From: Cyanobium sp. FACHB-13342
GTDB lineage: Bacteria > Cyanobacteriota > Cyanobacteriia > PCC-6307 > Cyanobiaceae
DNA: 64,000 bases
Assembly (NCBI RefSeq): GCF_014697415.1
Contig: NZ_JACJRT010000014.1
Location: forward strand, 62,001-126,000
Reading direction: 5' to 3'
The notes below the pieces were generated by a model, which worked only from the letters and a program-made list of their open reading frames with translations, was not told the DNA's origin and ran no database searches. The position numbers and the translations under genes were made by a program. Shown here piece by piece: positions 1 through 8,951 of this stretch (position 1 is the first letter of the stretch; every line of letters starts with the position of its first letter).

Positions 1-943
1 GCTCTACTGCCTGAGCAGCCGCCCGCAACCGGGCTTCCAACGGCTCGGGAAACACGGTTTCCCCGCCGCTGTGAATGGCGCTGTCGAGGCGTCCCAACAG
101 CTCCAGCCCCGCCGGTCCCAGCCGGCCGGCATCGCCGCTGCGCCACCAGCCCTCCGCCGTCCGGGGCAGGGGGCGCAAGGTGCCGTGCTCCAGCCAGCCC
201 GGACTGAGACGCCCGCAGGTCACCTCCACGGCCCCTGATGCGGCCAGCCGCAACTCCACATCAGCAAGGGGCGCACCGCAGCCCGCCACCCCCGCCAGAA
301 ACCGCTCGGGAGGAAGGGCGCACACCATGGCGGCCGTTTCCGTGGCGCCGTAGCAAGGGGCCAGCCGCAGCCCGGCCTGGCGCGCCTGCGCGGCCAGCTG
401 GGGGGGCAACGGCGCCCCACCCACCCAAACCACCGCCAGCTGCTGCAACCAGGCCACCCCCTCCGGAGCCGCCATCAACCGCTGCAGCTGGGTGGGCACC
501 AACGACAGCAGGGCCGGACGGCCGGGATCCAACGGCACGGCGGCCGCGACCTGGGTGGGATCCCGCATCCAGGCCGGGTCGAGGCGCCGGTGGCCGGCGC
601 CCCACTGCTGGGCCCGCACCCAGGGCAGCAGGCCGCTGACGTGGTGCAGCGGCAAGGGGTTGAGATGCAGGCAGGCCCCGGGCTCGAGCCCCCGGGCCTC
701 CAGCCAGTGGCCGCTGGCCACCGCCGCCGCCTGCAGATGGGCCAGGGGCTGGAGGCACCAACGGCGCTCCCCGCTGCTGCCGCCGCTGCCCAACACCACC
801 CCGGGGCCCCACTGCCGGAGCAGGGGACCGAGGCCCCCAGGGCCCACCGCCGCCGCCAGCGCCTCCTGATCGCGGCGGGCCGGGCCGGCCAGCGCCACGA
901 TCTGGCCGGAGGCCCAGAGCTGTTGGAGCTGCTCGGGCGTCAT
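1..943 (-). CDS. menE: 2-succinylbenzoate--CoA ligase (MenE), 3' end cut by window edge
   Basis: Acyl-adenylating enzyme of the AMP-binding superfamily that activates o-succinylbenzoate with CoA in the phylloquinone/menaquinone pathway. The reading frame starts at the ATG at 943 and stays open to base 1, so the C-terminal lid domain is missing from the window. Visible hallmarks are a Gly/Ser-rich P-loop (VLGSGGSSG), the A5-like motif CYGATETAAM, and near the edge WWRSGDAGRLG followed by GRLDSAIHSGGE, the adenylate-binding and hinge region. The start overlaps the menC stop by four bases (ATGA), so translation is probably coupled. Identification is firm from motifs plus menC/menA context. Confidence 0.9.
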   Translation of the reverse strand, partial: MTPEQLQQLWASGQIVALAGPARRDQEALAAAVGPGGLGPLLRQWGPGVVLGSGGSSGERRWCLQPLAHLQAAAVASGHWLEARGLEPGACLHLNPLPLHHVSGLLPWVRAQQWGAGHRRLDPAWMRDPTQVAAAVPLDPGRPALLSLVPTQLQRLMAAPEGVAWLQQLAVVWVGGAPLPPQLAAQARQAGLRLAPCYGATETAAMVCALPPERFLAGVAGCGAPLADVELRLAASGAVEVTCGRLSPGWLEHGTLRPLPRTAEGWWRSGDAGRLGPAGLELLGRLDSAIHSGGETVFPEPLEARLRAAAQAVE

Positions 944-1908
944 GGGGCCTGGGCTCCGGTGATTGGCGCGGCGGACCAAACCACTTCAGGATCCCGGCTG
1001 GCCAGGCCCCCGGGCGCCTGCCAGCCGGGTGCCAGGCCGGGCGCCACGGGCGTGGGGCCCTCGGCCTGCAGGGCGGCCAGATGGTCCAGCCAACGCCGGG
1101 CAATGCCGGTTTCAAAGGCCGTGCTGACCATCAACCGCGGAGCGCCCTGCTCCAGGGCCGCCAGCAGCGGCCGGGGGTCCCCTTCCTGGCTGGGCCGGCG
1201 CACCTGCCACCCTGGCCAGCTCTGGCGCAGGGCGGGCTGCCGCTGCAGCGATTCATCGAGGGCCACCGGCACGCGCTCAGCCAGGGCCGCCAGCCCGGCC
1301 TGATCGGCGGGATCGAGGGGCTGCTCCAGCCACTGCAGCCGGGGCTCATCCGCCAGCCGCTCGGCCCAGGCCGTCGCCGTCGCCCGGGACCAGCCGCCAT
1401 TGGCATCGAGGCGCAGCTGCGCCGCCGCCGGCAGGCGCTGCAGCAGCTGCTCGAGCACCGCACGCTCCAGGGAATCGGCCACCACAGCCACCTTCCACTT
1501 GACCACGGCTGCCGGCCCGCTGCGATCGAGGGCCTCCAGAGCCGCCGGCCCGGCCGGCAGCAACCGGGCCGAAGCCGGTGCCGCCAGCCAGCGGCGCCGC
1601 GGCAGGCCAGCCAGCTCGGCCAGGGCGCCCCCCAAGGCGAAGGCCAGGGCCGGTGGCAGGCCGCCGGTCGCCAGGGCGGCCTCCAGACCCTCACGGGGCT
1701 GGGCGGAGCCGAGAGCAGCGATCGCCGCAGCCAGCGGGTCCAGCGGCCCATCCAGAGGGGCCGCCTCGCCCCAGCCCAGCTCCCCCTGGGGCCCCTGGGC
1801 CCGCAGCAGCCAGCCACGCCGCTGGCGCACCGTGCCCGCCGCCGTGGCCAGGGGCTGGGGCAGGGCAAAGCCAAAGGGCCGCCACTCCAGGCGGATCAGG
1901 CCGGCCAC
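940..1908 (-). CDS. menC: o-succinylbenzoate synthase (MenC)
   Basis: Enolase-superfamily dehydratase of 322 aa that makes o-succinylbenzoate from SHCHC. It shows the KxK catalytic motif (KWK, residues 137-139) and the three metal ligands in LRLDAN (D168), WLEQPL (E195) and VALDES (D218). The position that normally carries the second active-site lysine (consensus around IKP) reads QVRRPS, with Arg at 238. The order menA-menC-menE on one strand, with 13-bp and 4-bp overlaps, supports the assignment. Function is inferred from family motifs and cluster context. Confidence 0.92.
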   Translation of the reverse strand: MAGLIRLEWRPFGFALPQPLATAAGTVRQRRGWLLRAQGPQGELGWGEAAPLDGPLDPLAAAIAALGSAQPREGLEAALATGGLPPALAFALGGALAELAGLPRRRWLAAPASARLLPAGPAALEALDRSGPAAVVKWKVAVVADSLERAVLEQLLQRLPAAAQLRLDANGGWSRATATAWAERLADEPRLQWLEQPLDPADQAGLAALAERVPVALDESLQRQPALRQSWPGWQVRRPSQEGDPRPLLAALEQGAPRLMVSTAFETGIARRWLDHLAALQAEGPTPVAPGLAPGWQAPGGLASRDPEVVWSAAPITGAQAP

Positions 1909-2885
1909 CAGCGCCCCAGGGCCAGTCCCAACGCCAACCCCAACCCATTGAGGGCCTGAAAGCGCAGGGCCAGAAACTTGCTGCTGCTGATCCGCCCGGC
2001 CTCGTGGTGGTGCTCACGCAGCAACCGGATCAGCCGGCGGGCCGGGGGCAGGCCGGCGATCCCCAACAGGGCCGTCAAAGGCCAACGCTGGGCCACCGGC
2101 CCCACCAGCACGGGCGCCCACTGCAAGGCCAGGGTGCCGGCCACAAACCAGGGGACCAGCGCCGCCGCCGGGCCCGTCCCCAGGTGCACCACCGGCGATC
2201 GCTTGCCGTTGGCGGCGTCCTCCTCCACCTGGTGGAAATGGGAACAGAACAGCACCAGGGTGGTGGCGAGGGCGGGGCCGCTGCCCAGCATCAGGGCGGT
2301 GCGCCAGGGCACCGCGGCCCCAGCCGCCGCAGGGGCCAGGGCCAGCAGACCGGCGGCGGTGGCCAGGGGGCCGAAGGCCAGCCAGCACAGGGGTTCCCCC
2401 AGGCCCTGGTAGCCCAGGCGGAACGGGGGGCCCTGGTAGAGGTAGCCCAGGCCGCAGCAGCCCAGCACCAGGGCCAGCACCACCGGCGCGCTGCGCCAGG
2501 CCACCAGGGCCATCAGCGCCAGGCCCACCAGCAGACAGCCATTGGCCCACCAGGCCACCCGGTCGCGGCGGCCGGTGAGGTTCACCAGCGAATGGGGCTT
2601 GCCGTGGGTGTCGACGCCGGTGTCGGCGTCAAACACATCATTGGCCAGGTTTTCCCAGGCCAGCAGCAGCACCGCCGCCAACAGAAACAGCAGCAGCTGC
2701 TCGACCCGCACGGGCTCGGCCCGGCCAAAACGCCAGCCGGCGGCGAGCAGCACGGGCATCACCGCCACCGCGTACATGGGCCATTTGATCGCCGCCTTCC
2801 ACAGCCGGCGGCGGTCGGAGGGAGGGGCCCCATCGGGGGGGGCATCCGGATGGCTGGCGTAACGGCTTGCGACGACCTTGGGCAC
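1896..2885 (-). CDS. menA: 1,4-dihydroxy-2-naphthoate prenyl(phytyl)transferase (MenA)
   Basis: Integral membrane UbiA-family prenyltransferase of 329 aa that attaches the isoprenoid tail to DHNA. In cyanobacteria the tail is phytyl, giving the photosystem I phylloquinone. The first Asp-rich motif NDVFDADTGVD follows the first membrane span; about eight hydrophobic segments follow. The start is a GTG at 2885, and the divergent menF gene begins within about 50 bases, so both promoters share very little space. The 3' end overlaps menC. Confidence 0.93.
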   Translation of the reverse strand: MPKVVASRYASHPDAPPDGAPPSDRRRLWKAAIKWPMYAVAVMPVLLAAGWRFGRAEPVRVEQLLLFLLAAVLLLAWENLANDVFDADTGVDTHGKPHSLVNLTGRRDRVAWWANGCLLVGLALMALVAWRSAPVVLALVLGCCGLGYLYQGPPFRLGYQGLGEPLCWLAFGPLATAAGLLALAPAAAGAAVPWRTALMLGSGPALATTLVLFCSHFHQVEEDAANGKRSPVVHLGTGPAAALVPWFVAGTLALQWAPVLVGPVAQRWPLTALLGIAGLPPARRLIRLLREHHHEAGRISSSKFLALRFQALNGLGLALGLALGRWWPA

Positions 2886-2929
2886 AGGGATGGGGGCCGC
2901 AGACGGCAGCCACTGCTGGGCCCATACAT

Positions 2930-4399
2930 TTGAGCAGCTCTTCGTCGCGGCCCCGCCCCCTTCTGGTGCAGGCCTCCCATTCCTTCACCGAACCCTCGGG
3001 TGATTCGTTCACCCACCTGCTGGCCCTCGCCAACGCCCAGGCGCGCCAGTTGGAGGAGGACGGCGTGCTGAGCCTGGCGCTGCCCCTGGCCGGCGGCGAC
3101 CCGATGCTGCTGCTGCCCCAGCTCGAACCCACCGCCGGCGACGGCTTCCGCTTTCTCTGGGATGGAGCGCCGGGGCTCTGCATCGCCGCCGCCGGCCGCA
3201 CCAACAGCCTGGAGCTGAGCGGCCCCCGACGCTTCGAGCTGGCCCAACGCTTTGCCAGTGCCAGCCTCAGCCGCCTGGCCGCCGCCCCCCTGGGGCCGCC
3301 CCTGGCCCGCCCCCGGGTGCTGCTGGCCTTCGCCTTTTTCGATGCGCCCCTGCAGAGCGAACCGGATGGGGTGCCGGGCGTGCAGGCCGTGCTGCCCCGC
3401 TGGCAACTCAGCCGCCAGGGCCAGCATTGCTGGCTGCGGCTGCAGCGCCCCATCGGCGGCGGGGTGACACCCCGGCAGCTGGCCGAGGAGCTCTGGGAAC
3501 AGGCCCGCAGCCTGGAGCGGCTGGTGGCTGATCCGAGCAGGCCCGATCGGGACGCCCCCGGGGGGGTGGGCCTGCGCTGGAGCTCCAGCTGGCAGGAGCG
3601 CTACCGCTCCGCCGTGGAGGAGGCCCTGGCCCGGGTCGAGCGGGGCGAACTGGAAAAAGTGGTGCTGGCCGTGCGCCAGGAGCTCCGCCTCGACGCCGCC
3701 CCCGACCCCCTGGAGCTGCTGGCCCCCCTGCGACGCCATCAGAGCGGCAGCTGCCGCTTCCTGTGGCAGCAGCGCCAGGGAGCCGCCCTGATCGGAGCCT
3801 CGCCCGAACGGCTGCTCACCGTGCGGCAGGGCCAGCTGCGCAGCGATGCCCTGGCCGGCACGGCCCCCGCCGGCGACCAGGCCACGGCCCTGCTGCACTC
3901 CAGCAAGGACCGCCACGAACACGAGTTGGTGGTGGACACCATCACGGCGGTGCTGAGCCAGGCAGGCCTCAGCCCCCGCCGGCCACGCCACCCGCGCCTG
4001 GCGCGCCACGGCCAGCTGGTACACCTGCACACGCCGATCACGGCAGCCCTGGGCGCCCAGCAACCCCTCACCATCGCCGCGGCCCTCCATCCCACCCCGG
4101 CCGTCGCCGGGCTGCCGCGGCGCGAGGCCATGGCCTGGCTGCGCAGCCTCGAACCCTTTGAACGGGGCCACTACGCCGCGCCGATCGGTTGGATCGACAG
4201 CGCCGGCGACGCCGACCTGCGGGTGGCCATCCGCAGCGGCACCCTGCGGGGCGATCGGCTCGAACTCACGGCCGGGGCGGGCCTGGTGCGGGGCTCCACG
4301 GTGGAGCGGGAGCTGCAGGAAGTGGCCCTCAAGCTGGGGGTACTGCAGCAGCAGCTCAACCTGCCGGCTCAGCTGCGCAGCAACCGCTCCATCGTCTGA
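2930..4399 (+). CDS. menF: isochorismate synthase (MenF)
   Basis: Chorismate-binding enzyme converting chorismate to isochorismate, the committed step toward phylloquinone. The C-terminal catalytic half shows [33 protein letters not shown], the [10 protein letters not shown] segment, [21 protein letters not shown] and [11 protein letters not shown], all characteristic of MenF/EntC/TrpE. No ATG lies near the 5' end. I chose the TTG at 2930; an in-frame TTG at 2867 (overlapping menA) and a GTG at 2966 are alternatives, and none has a convincing ribosome-binding site. The last 31 bases overlap convergent gshB. Confidence 0.92.
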   Translation: MSSSSSRPRPLLVQASHSFTEPSGDSFTHLLALANAQARQLEEDGVLSLALPLAGGDPMLLLPQLEPTAGDGFRFLWDGAPGLCIAAAGRTNSLELSGPRRFELAQRFASASLSRLAAAPLGPPLARPRVLLAFAFFDAPLQSEPDGVPGVQAVLPRWQLSRQGQHCWLRLQRPIGGGVTPRQLAEELWEQARSLERLVADPSRPDRDAPGGVGLRWSSSWQERYRSAVEEALARVERGELEKVVLAVRQELRLDAAPDPLELLAPLRRHQSGSCRFLWQQRQGAALIGASPERLLTVRQGQLRSDALAGTAPAGDQATALLHSSKDRHEHELVVDTITAVLSQAGLSPRRPRHPRLARHGQLVHLHTPITAALGAQQPLTIAAALHPTPAVAGLPRREAMAWLRSLEPFERGHYAAPIGWIDSAGDADLRVAIRSGTLRGDRLELTAGAGLVRGSTVERELQEVALKLGVLQQQLNLPAQLRSNRSIV

Positions 4400-5316
4400 T
4401 CCGCCAGGGGAATCCCCGCCAACCGCTCCACCTCCCGCACCCCGGTGGGGCTGGTGACGTTGATCTCACTGAGCCGGCCATCGATCACGTCGATGCCCAC
4501 AAAGAACAGGCCTTCGGCCCGCAGCGCCGGCGCCAGCTCGGCACAGATGGCCCGTTCGGCCCCACTCAGCTCGGTGGCCTCCGGAGAGCCACCCACCGCC
4601 AGGTTGCTGCGGAACTCTCCGCCGGTGGGCTTGCGGTTCACCGCCCCCAGGGGCTCCCCGTCCACCAGCAGGATCCGCTTGTCGCCGGCGCTCACCCCCG
4701 GCAGGAACGCCTGCACCATCACCGGCAGTTGCTCCTGAGCGGTCACCAGCTCGAGCAGGGCCCGCAGTCCGGGGGTGGCTGCGGAGGCAAACACCACCCC
4801 CTGGCCAGCCCGGCCGCCCAGGGGTTTGAGCACCACCTCCCGGTGCTCGGCCGTGAAGGCGGCCAGCGCCTCCACCCGGCTGGCCACCAGGGTGGGGGCC
4901 ATCAGGTGGCTCCAGCGCAGGGAACTGAGCTTCTCGTTCCAGGCCCGCAGGGCGGAGGGGCGATTCAGCACCCGCACCCCCTGGCGCTCGGCCAGCTCCA
5001 GCAGGTGGGTGGCGTAGAGGTAGGCCTCATCCACCGGCGGATCCTTGCGCATCCACACCCGCGGAAAGGCGGTGAGGGGGCAGCGCTGGGGGGCTCCCAG
5101 GGCATACCAGGGATCGCCTGCCTGGAGCTCGAGGGGCTGGGCCACCACCCAGGCGCCGTGGCCCCCAGGGGCCTCCGCCGCGGAGAGGTCGGCCATGGTG
5201 CACACCCACACCTGCTCCCCGGCCCGCTGGGCCGCCTGCATCAGGGCGACGCTGGAATCCTTGGCGGGGTTGAGCCGCGCGATCGGATCGATCACGAACA
5301 GTTGGGAGGCCACCAC
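4369..5316 (-). CDS. gshB: glutathione synthase
   Basis: ATP-grasp enzyme of 315 aa joining gamma-glutamylcysteine and glycine. Family hallmarks visible are [26 protein letters not shown], the ATP-binding [56 protein letters not shown]. Length matches bacterial GshB (about 315 aa). It starts with GTG and directly abuts the glutaredoxin gene upstream, forming a two-gene thiol-redox operon: one enzyme makes glutathione and the other uses it. Confidence 0.96.
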   Translation of the reverse strand: MVASQLFVIDPIARLNPAKDSSVALMQAAQRAGEQVWVCTMADLSAAEAPGGHGAWVVAQPLELQAGDPWYALGAPQRCPLTAFPRVWMRKDPPVDEAYLYATHLLELAERQGVRVLNRPSALRAWNEKLSSLRWSHLMAPTLVASRVEALAAFTAEHREVVLKPLGGRAGQGVVFASAATPGLRALLELVTAQEQLPVMVQAFLPGVSAGDKRILLVDGEPLGAVNRKPTGGEFRSNLAVGGSPEATELSGAERAICAELAPALRAEGLFFVGIDVIDGRLSEINVTSPTGVREVERLAGIPLADQTMERLLRS

Positions 5317-5577
5317 TCAGCTCGCCAGCAGGACGTCGAGCTGGCCGGAGCGCTCGAGGGCGTGCAGGTCGTCGCAACCGCCCACCGGCTGGCCGTTGAT
5401 GAAGGTCTGGGGCAGGCTGCGGCGCCCGCCAGCCTTGGCGGCCATCTCAGCGCGGGCGGCCTCATCGCCATCGATGGCGAACTCGGTGTAAGCCACCCCC
5501 TTGCGGTCCAGCAGGGATTTGGCACGGATGCAGAAGGGACAGGCTCGCCAGGTGTAGATCTCAACAGTGGCGGCCAT
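5317..5577 (-). CDS. grxC: glutaredoxin 3
   Basis: Dithiol glutaredoxin of 86 aa with the active site C13-P-F-C16 after the first beta strand, the cis-Pro segment SLPQTF and the glutathione-binding GGCDDL near the C terminus. It reduces disulfides using glutathione. Its stop codon abuts the gshB start at 5316, so the pair is co-transcribed and probably translationally coupled. Confidence 0.95.
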   Translation of the reverse strand: MAATVEIYTWRACPFCIRAKSLLDRKGVAYTEFAIDGDEAARAEMAAKAGGRRSLPQTFINGQPVGGCDDLHALERSGQLDVLLAS

Positions 5578-5606
5578 CAGCGCCCTCTCCCTCAGGTGGG
5601 CGGATC

Positions 5607-6014
5607 TTAGGCAGCGCGCGACTGGCGACCGAAGAGCCAGGCCCCCGGCAGCATCCCCGCCAAGGCAATCAGAATCGCCCCATTGCCGAGCCCCAGGCTG
5701 GCCACGGCGGCCCCGGGACAGACCCCGGACAGACCCCAGCCCAGGCCAAACAGCACCGCCCCGGGAATCAGGCCCCGGTGGAAGGGCTTCACCTCGGTGG
5801 AGAAGGGTTCCCCCAGCACGGTGCGGGCCCGCAGGCGCGGCGCCAGCTGAAACACCGGCACCAGCACCGCCAGCGCCGCCGCCATCACCAGCAGCAGTCC
5901 CAGATCGCGCAGCTGCAGGAAGCTGAGCACCACCTCCGGGCGGGCCATGCCGCTGAAGGCCAGCCCGAAGCCAAACAGCACCCCGCCAACGGCGGCCCAG
6001 AGCAGGCGGTTCAT
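5607..6014 (-). CDS. YeeE/YedE-type membrane protein, C-terminal half (DUF6691)
   Basis: Membrane protein of 135 aa starting at the ATG at 6014. It shows repeated Gly-rich helices (GVLFGFGLAFSGMARPEVV and LFGLGWGLSGVCPGAA) typical of the YeeE/YedE sulfur-transport family, in which such a short protein pairs with a second half-length partner. The conserved GVCPG cysteine matches the family's thiosulfate/sulfur-relay residues. Its start overlaps the stop of the upstream partner (ATGA). The substrate is inferred to be a sulfur compound; nothing in the window proves it. Confidence 0.82.
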   Translation of the reverse strand: MNRLLWAAVGGVLFGFGLAFSGMARPEVVLSFLQLRDLGLLLVMAAALAVLVPVFQLAPRLRARTVLGEPFSTEVKPFHRGLIPGAVLFGLGWGLSGVCPGAAVASLGLGNGAILIALAGMLPGAWLFGRQSRAA

Positions 6015-6460
6015 GGCCGCACCCCGCTGTGCCAGAGCACCTGGGCCGTGGCGATGGCCACCGCCATGAACACCAGCACCGCCTGCAGCGAGGCCCGGGA
6101 GCCGGAGGCCAGGCCCATCAGGCCATGGCCGGAGGTACAGCCGGAGGAGAGCCGGCTGCCATAGCCCACCAGCACCCCGCCGAGGGCCAGCCGCCAGGGG
6201 GCCACGGCGGTGTGGAAGAAGCCCTGCTGGAGCAGGGCCCAGAGCCAGGCGCCCGCCACCGTGCCCAGGGCCATGGCCAGGCGCCAGTCGCGGGAGCTGC
6301 GTTCGGCCGTCAGGGGAGTGAAGTAGGTGAGCGTGGAGCTCAGGCAGGAGCTGGCACCAGCTTTCACCCCCAGGGTGAGGTAGAGCAGGGCCAGCCCCGC
6401 ACCCATCACCAGTCCACCGCCGAGGTAGCTGGCGATGCCATGGGGAAACAGGGACACCAT
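6011..6460 (-). CDS. YeeE/YedE-type membrane protein, N-terminal half
   Basis: Partner half of the split YeeE/YedE transporter, 149 aa from the ATG at 6460; a TTG at 6484 would add eight residues. It has helices with Gly-rich repeats including GGGLVMGAGLALLYLT and YGSRLSSGCTSGHGLMGLA, the latter carrying the SGCTSGHG motif that marks this family's conserved cysteine. The two halves overlap by four bases and presumably assemble into one channel for a sulfur compound. Confidence 0.85.
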   Translation of the reverse strand: MVSLFPHGIASYLGGGLVMGAGLALLYLTLGVKAGASSCLSSTLTYFTPLTAERSSRDWRLAMALGTVAGAWLWALLQQGFFHTAVAPWRLALGGVLVGYGSRLSSGCTSGHGLMGLASGSRASLQAVLVFMAVAIATAQVLWHSGVRP

Positions 6461-6558
6461 TGCAGGACGCAGAGGCAACCCCAATTGTCATGGAGGCGAC
6501 GCCGTTGAGTACGGTCAAACCCCGCCCAGCCGATCCAACTTTGACCGCCGCCACACCG

Positions 6559-7684
6559 GTGCTCGACCTCACCGACTTCAAACGCGACCTCTCCGAGCTC
6601 ACTGACCGCCTGGGCCATGCCCAGGACTGTCTTTGACGTCCCTGCCCTGAAAGCCCGGCAACAGGACCTCGAGCAGCTGGCCTCCCAGCCCGATTTCTGG
6701 GATGACCAGAAGCAGGCCCAGGCGAAGATGCGCCAGCTCGATGAGGTGAAGGCCCAGCTCGAGCAATTAGCCCAGTGGCAAACGGCCGTGGCCGATGCCG
6801 AGGCCACCGTGGAGCTCTACGGCCTCGAGCCCGATGAGGAGCTGCTGGCCGAATCGAACGCAGCCCTGCAGAAGCTGCGCGCCGATCTGGATCGCTGGGA
6901 GCTGGAGCGCCTGCTCTCCGGCCCCTACGACAAGGAGGGCGCCGTGATCAGCATCAACGCCGGCGCCGGCGGCACCGACGCCCAGGACTGGGCCCTGATG
7001 CTGATGCGCATGTACACGCGCTGGGCCGAAGACCACGGCATGAAGGTGAGCGTGGACGAACTCAGCGAGGGGGAGGAAGCGGGCATCAAGAGCTGCACGA
7101 TCGAGATCGAAGGCCGCTACGCCTACGGCTACCTGCGCAACGAGAAAGGCACCCACCGGCTGGTGCGGATCTCGCCGTTCAACGCCAACGACAAGCGCCA
7201 GACGAGCTTTGCCGGCGTGGAGGTGATGCCCAAGATTGAGGAGGAGGTGAAGCTCGACATCCCCGATAAGGATCTGGAGATCACCACCTCCCGCTCGGGC
7301 GGCGCCGGCGGCCAGAACGTCAACAAGGTGGAAACGGCCGTGCGCATCCTGCACATCCCCACGGGTTTGTTTGTGCGCTGCACCCAGGAGCGCTCCCAGC
7401 TGCAGAACAAGGAGAAGGCGATGGCCCTGCTGATGGCCAAGCTGCTGGTGATCGCCCAGGAGCAGCGCGCCGCCGAGATCGCCGACATCCGCGGCGACAT
7501 CGTGGAGGCGGCCTGGGGCAACCAGATCCGCAACTACGTCTTCCACCCGTACCAGATGGTCAAAGACCTGCGCACCCAGCACGAAACCACGGACGTGCAG
7601 GGCGTGATGGACGGCGACCTCGACCCCTTCATCCAGAGCCTGCTGCACGCCGGCGTCGAGGTGGGAGCCAGCAGCGATGACTGA
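6559..7684 (+). CDS. prfB: peptide chain release factor 2, with programmed +1 frameshift
   Basis: RF2 terminates translation at UGA and UAA. The main frame carries the codon-recognition motif SPF (in [10 protein letters not shown]) and the catalytic GGQ ([11 protein letters not shown]). The 5' part is in another frame: codons from 6559 encode [10 protein letters not shown]...LGHAQDCL and reach CTT TGA at 6631-6636. Skipping one T resumes as [11 protein letters not shown] in the main frame at 6635. This is the classical autoregulatory RF2 site. With the GTG at 6559 the product is 374 aa, close to the 365 aa of E. coli RF2. An ATG at 6490 in the same frame would give 397 aa. Confidence 0.95.
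6621..6637 (+). promoter_or_regulatory. prfB programmed +1 ribosomal frameshift site (CTT TGA C)
   Basis: The zero frame reads GAC TGT CTT TGA C. The slippery CTT precedes an in-frame UGA, whose decoding needs RF2 itself. When RF2 is scarce the ribosome slips forward one base and reads GAC. An SD-like AGGA at 6623-6626 lies four bases before the CTT, where E. coli has its stimulatory SD element. The peptide across the junction (HAQDCL/DVPAL) matches the usual RF2 sequence. Confidence 0.92.
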
Positions 7685-7871
7685 TCCCCAAGGTCCCCCG
7701 CCGGCTCCAGAGCCTTCCGGCGAAAACCCCAGCTTCGTGAAGCTGGCAATGCGCAACATGGTGCGCAAGGGCCGCCAGAGCCTGTTTCACTTCGGCCTCA
7801 CCGCCCTCGGCCTCACCGGTTTTCTGGTGCTGATCGCCTGGCTGGGCCGGCCCCAGATTCCCGGGGGCTGA
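7677..7871 (+). CDS. DUF3285 family small membrane protein
   Basis: Protein of 64 aa with a Pro-rich N terminus, a conserved basic block ([20 protein letters not shown]) and one C-terminal membrane span ([16 protein letters not shown]). This architecture is that of the cyanobacteria-restricted DUF3285 family; its function is unknown. The start lies within the prfB 3' end (8-bp overlap) and ybeY follows six bases later, so it belongs to the prfB-ybeY-dgkA operon. Confidence 0.85.
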   Translation: MTDPQGPPPAPEPSGENPSFVKLAMRNMVRKGRQSLFHFGLTALGLTGFLVLIAWLGRPQIPGG

Positions 7872-7876
7872 GCGGG

Positions 7877-8482
7877 ATGAGGGCGGACGCCAACCCCACG
7901 CCCCCGGGCCCGGCCGCCACGGTCGACCTCGACCTGGCCTTCTCAGCCGACCCGGATCTGGAGCCGGGGCTGCAGCAAGCCGGCGGCACCTGGCTCGATC
8001 CCCTGGAGGGGGCGGATCCCTGGCATGGGCTGCTGGCGGCCTGGCTCAGCGCCCTGCAGGCCGAGCTGCAGGGCGAGCTGCAATCCCCCGCCTACAGCCT
8101 GGGGCTGAGCCTGGTGGGCGATGCGGAGATCGCCGCCCTCAACGCCGACTGGCGCGGCAAGAGCGGCCCGACTGATGTGCTGGCCTTCGCCGCCCAGGAC
8201 GACGATCTCGACGGCGCCGCAGCATTTCCCCTGCTCCCGCAGGACGGCTCGGAGGCAGAGAGCTGGGAGGGCGAACCCCTGGAGCTCGGCGACATCGTGA
8301 TCTCGGTGGACACGGCGGCCCGCCAGGCCGCCGAGCACGGCCACAGCCTGGAGCAGGAGCTGCTGTTTCTGGCCAGCCACGGCCTGCTGCACCTGCTGGG
8401 CTGGGACCACCCCGATGACGCCAGCCTGGAGGCCATGCTGGCGCGCCAGGAACGGCTGGTTAAGGTGCCTGCGGAGCCATGA
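7877..8482 (+). CDS. ybeY: endoribonuclease YbeY (rRNA maturation)
   Basis: Zinc-dependent RNase of 201 aa acting in 16S rRNA 3'-end maturation and ribosome quality control. The metal-binding motif HGxLHLxGxDH is intact (H168, H172, H178). The upstream fold residues [19 protein letters not shown] and [10 protein letters not shown] are typical. The protein carries an acidic, Pro-rich N-terminal extension of about 50 residues and an acidic insert (about residues 110-140), which makes it longer than the roughly 155 aa of E. coli YbeY. The stop overlaps the dgkA start. Confidence 0.95.
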   Translation: MRADANPTPPGPAATVDLDLAFSADPDLEPGLQQAGGTWLDPLEGADPWHGLLAAWLSALQAELQGELQSPAYSLGLSLVGDAEIAALNADWRGKSGPTDVLAFAAQDDDLDGAAAFPLLPQDGSEAESWEGEPLELGDIVISVDTAARQAAEHGHSLEQELLFLASHGLLHLLGWDHPDDASLEAMLARQERLVKVPAEP

Positions 8483-8928
8483 CCAGCCCGCTTCCCATCC
8501 CCCAGCCCGAACCCATGTCCCAGCGTCGGGGGCGGCGTCTTCGGGCTGGCGCCTGGAAAGTGGCCGGCGACCTCCCCGCCAGCTTCCGCTACGCAGCCCA
8601 GGGACTGGCCTATGGCTTTGCCAGCCAGCGCAACTTCCGCATCCACGTGTTCACCGGGGCTTTGGTGTTCGGCCTGGGGCTGTGGCTGCAGCTGCCCACG
8701 GCCCAGCTGGCGGTGCTGGTGCTCACGGTGGCGGCGGTGCTGGTGCTGGAGTTGCTCAACACCGCCACCGAAGCGGTGGTGGATCTGGCCATCGGCCGCC
8801 AGTTCCACCCCCTGGCCCGGATCGCCAAGGACTGCGCCGCCGCGGCGGTGCTGGTGGCGGCCCTGTCCTCGCTGATGATCGCCCTGCTGCTGCTCGTGCC
8901 GCCCCTGCTGAGCCGGCTGGGCCTTTGA
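8479..8928 (+). CDS. dgkA: diacylglycerol kinase (DgkA/UndP kinase family)
   Basis: Small trimeric membrane kinase of 149 aa with three membrane spans. It shows the family signature [14 protein letters not shown] followed by [17 protein letters not shown], containing the catalytic Glu/Asn and Asp residues. It may phosphorylate diacylglycerol or undecaprenol; the sequence does not decide which. It starts inside the ybeY stop (ATGA), a common pairing in Gram-positives and cyanobacteria. Confidence 0.93.
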   Translation: MTSPLPIPQPEPMSQRRGRRLRAGAWKVAGDLPASFRYAAQGLAYGFASQRNFRIHVFTGALVFGLGLWLQLPTAQLAVLVLTVAAVLVLELLNTATEAVVDLAIGRQFHPLARIAKDCAAAAVLVAALSSLMIALLLLVPPLLSRLGL

Positions 8929-8951
8929 ATGGGGGCAGGCCAGGCGCGGCG

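Noticed and set aside
261-1115. Long open frame on the minus strand rich in Arg, Pro and Ala
   Set aside because: It is an out-of-frame shadow of menE/menC, which carry clear family motifs in another frame; such shadows are expected at this GC content.
6617-6640. ATG at 6617 as the prfB start
   Set aside because: The upstream frame encodes the conserved RF2 N terminus and ends at the classical CTT TGA C frameshift site, so the ATG is internal.
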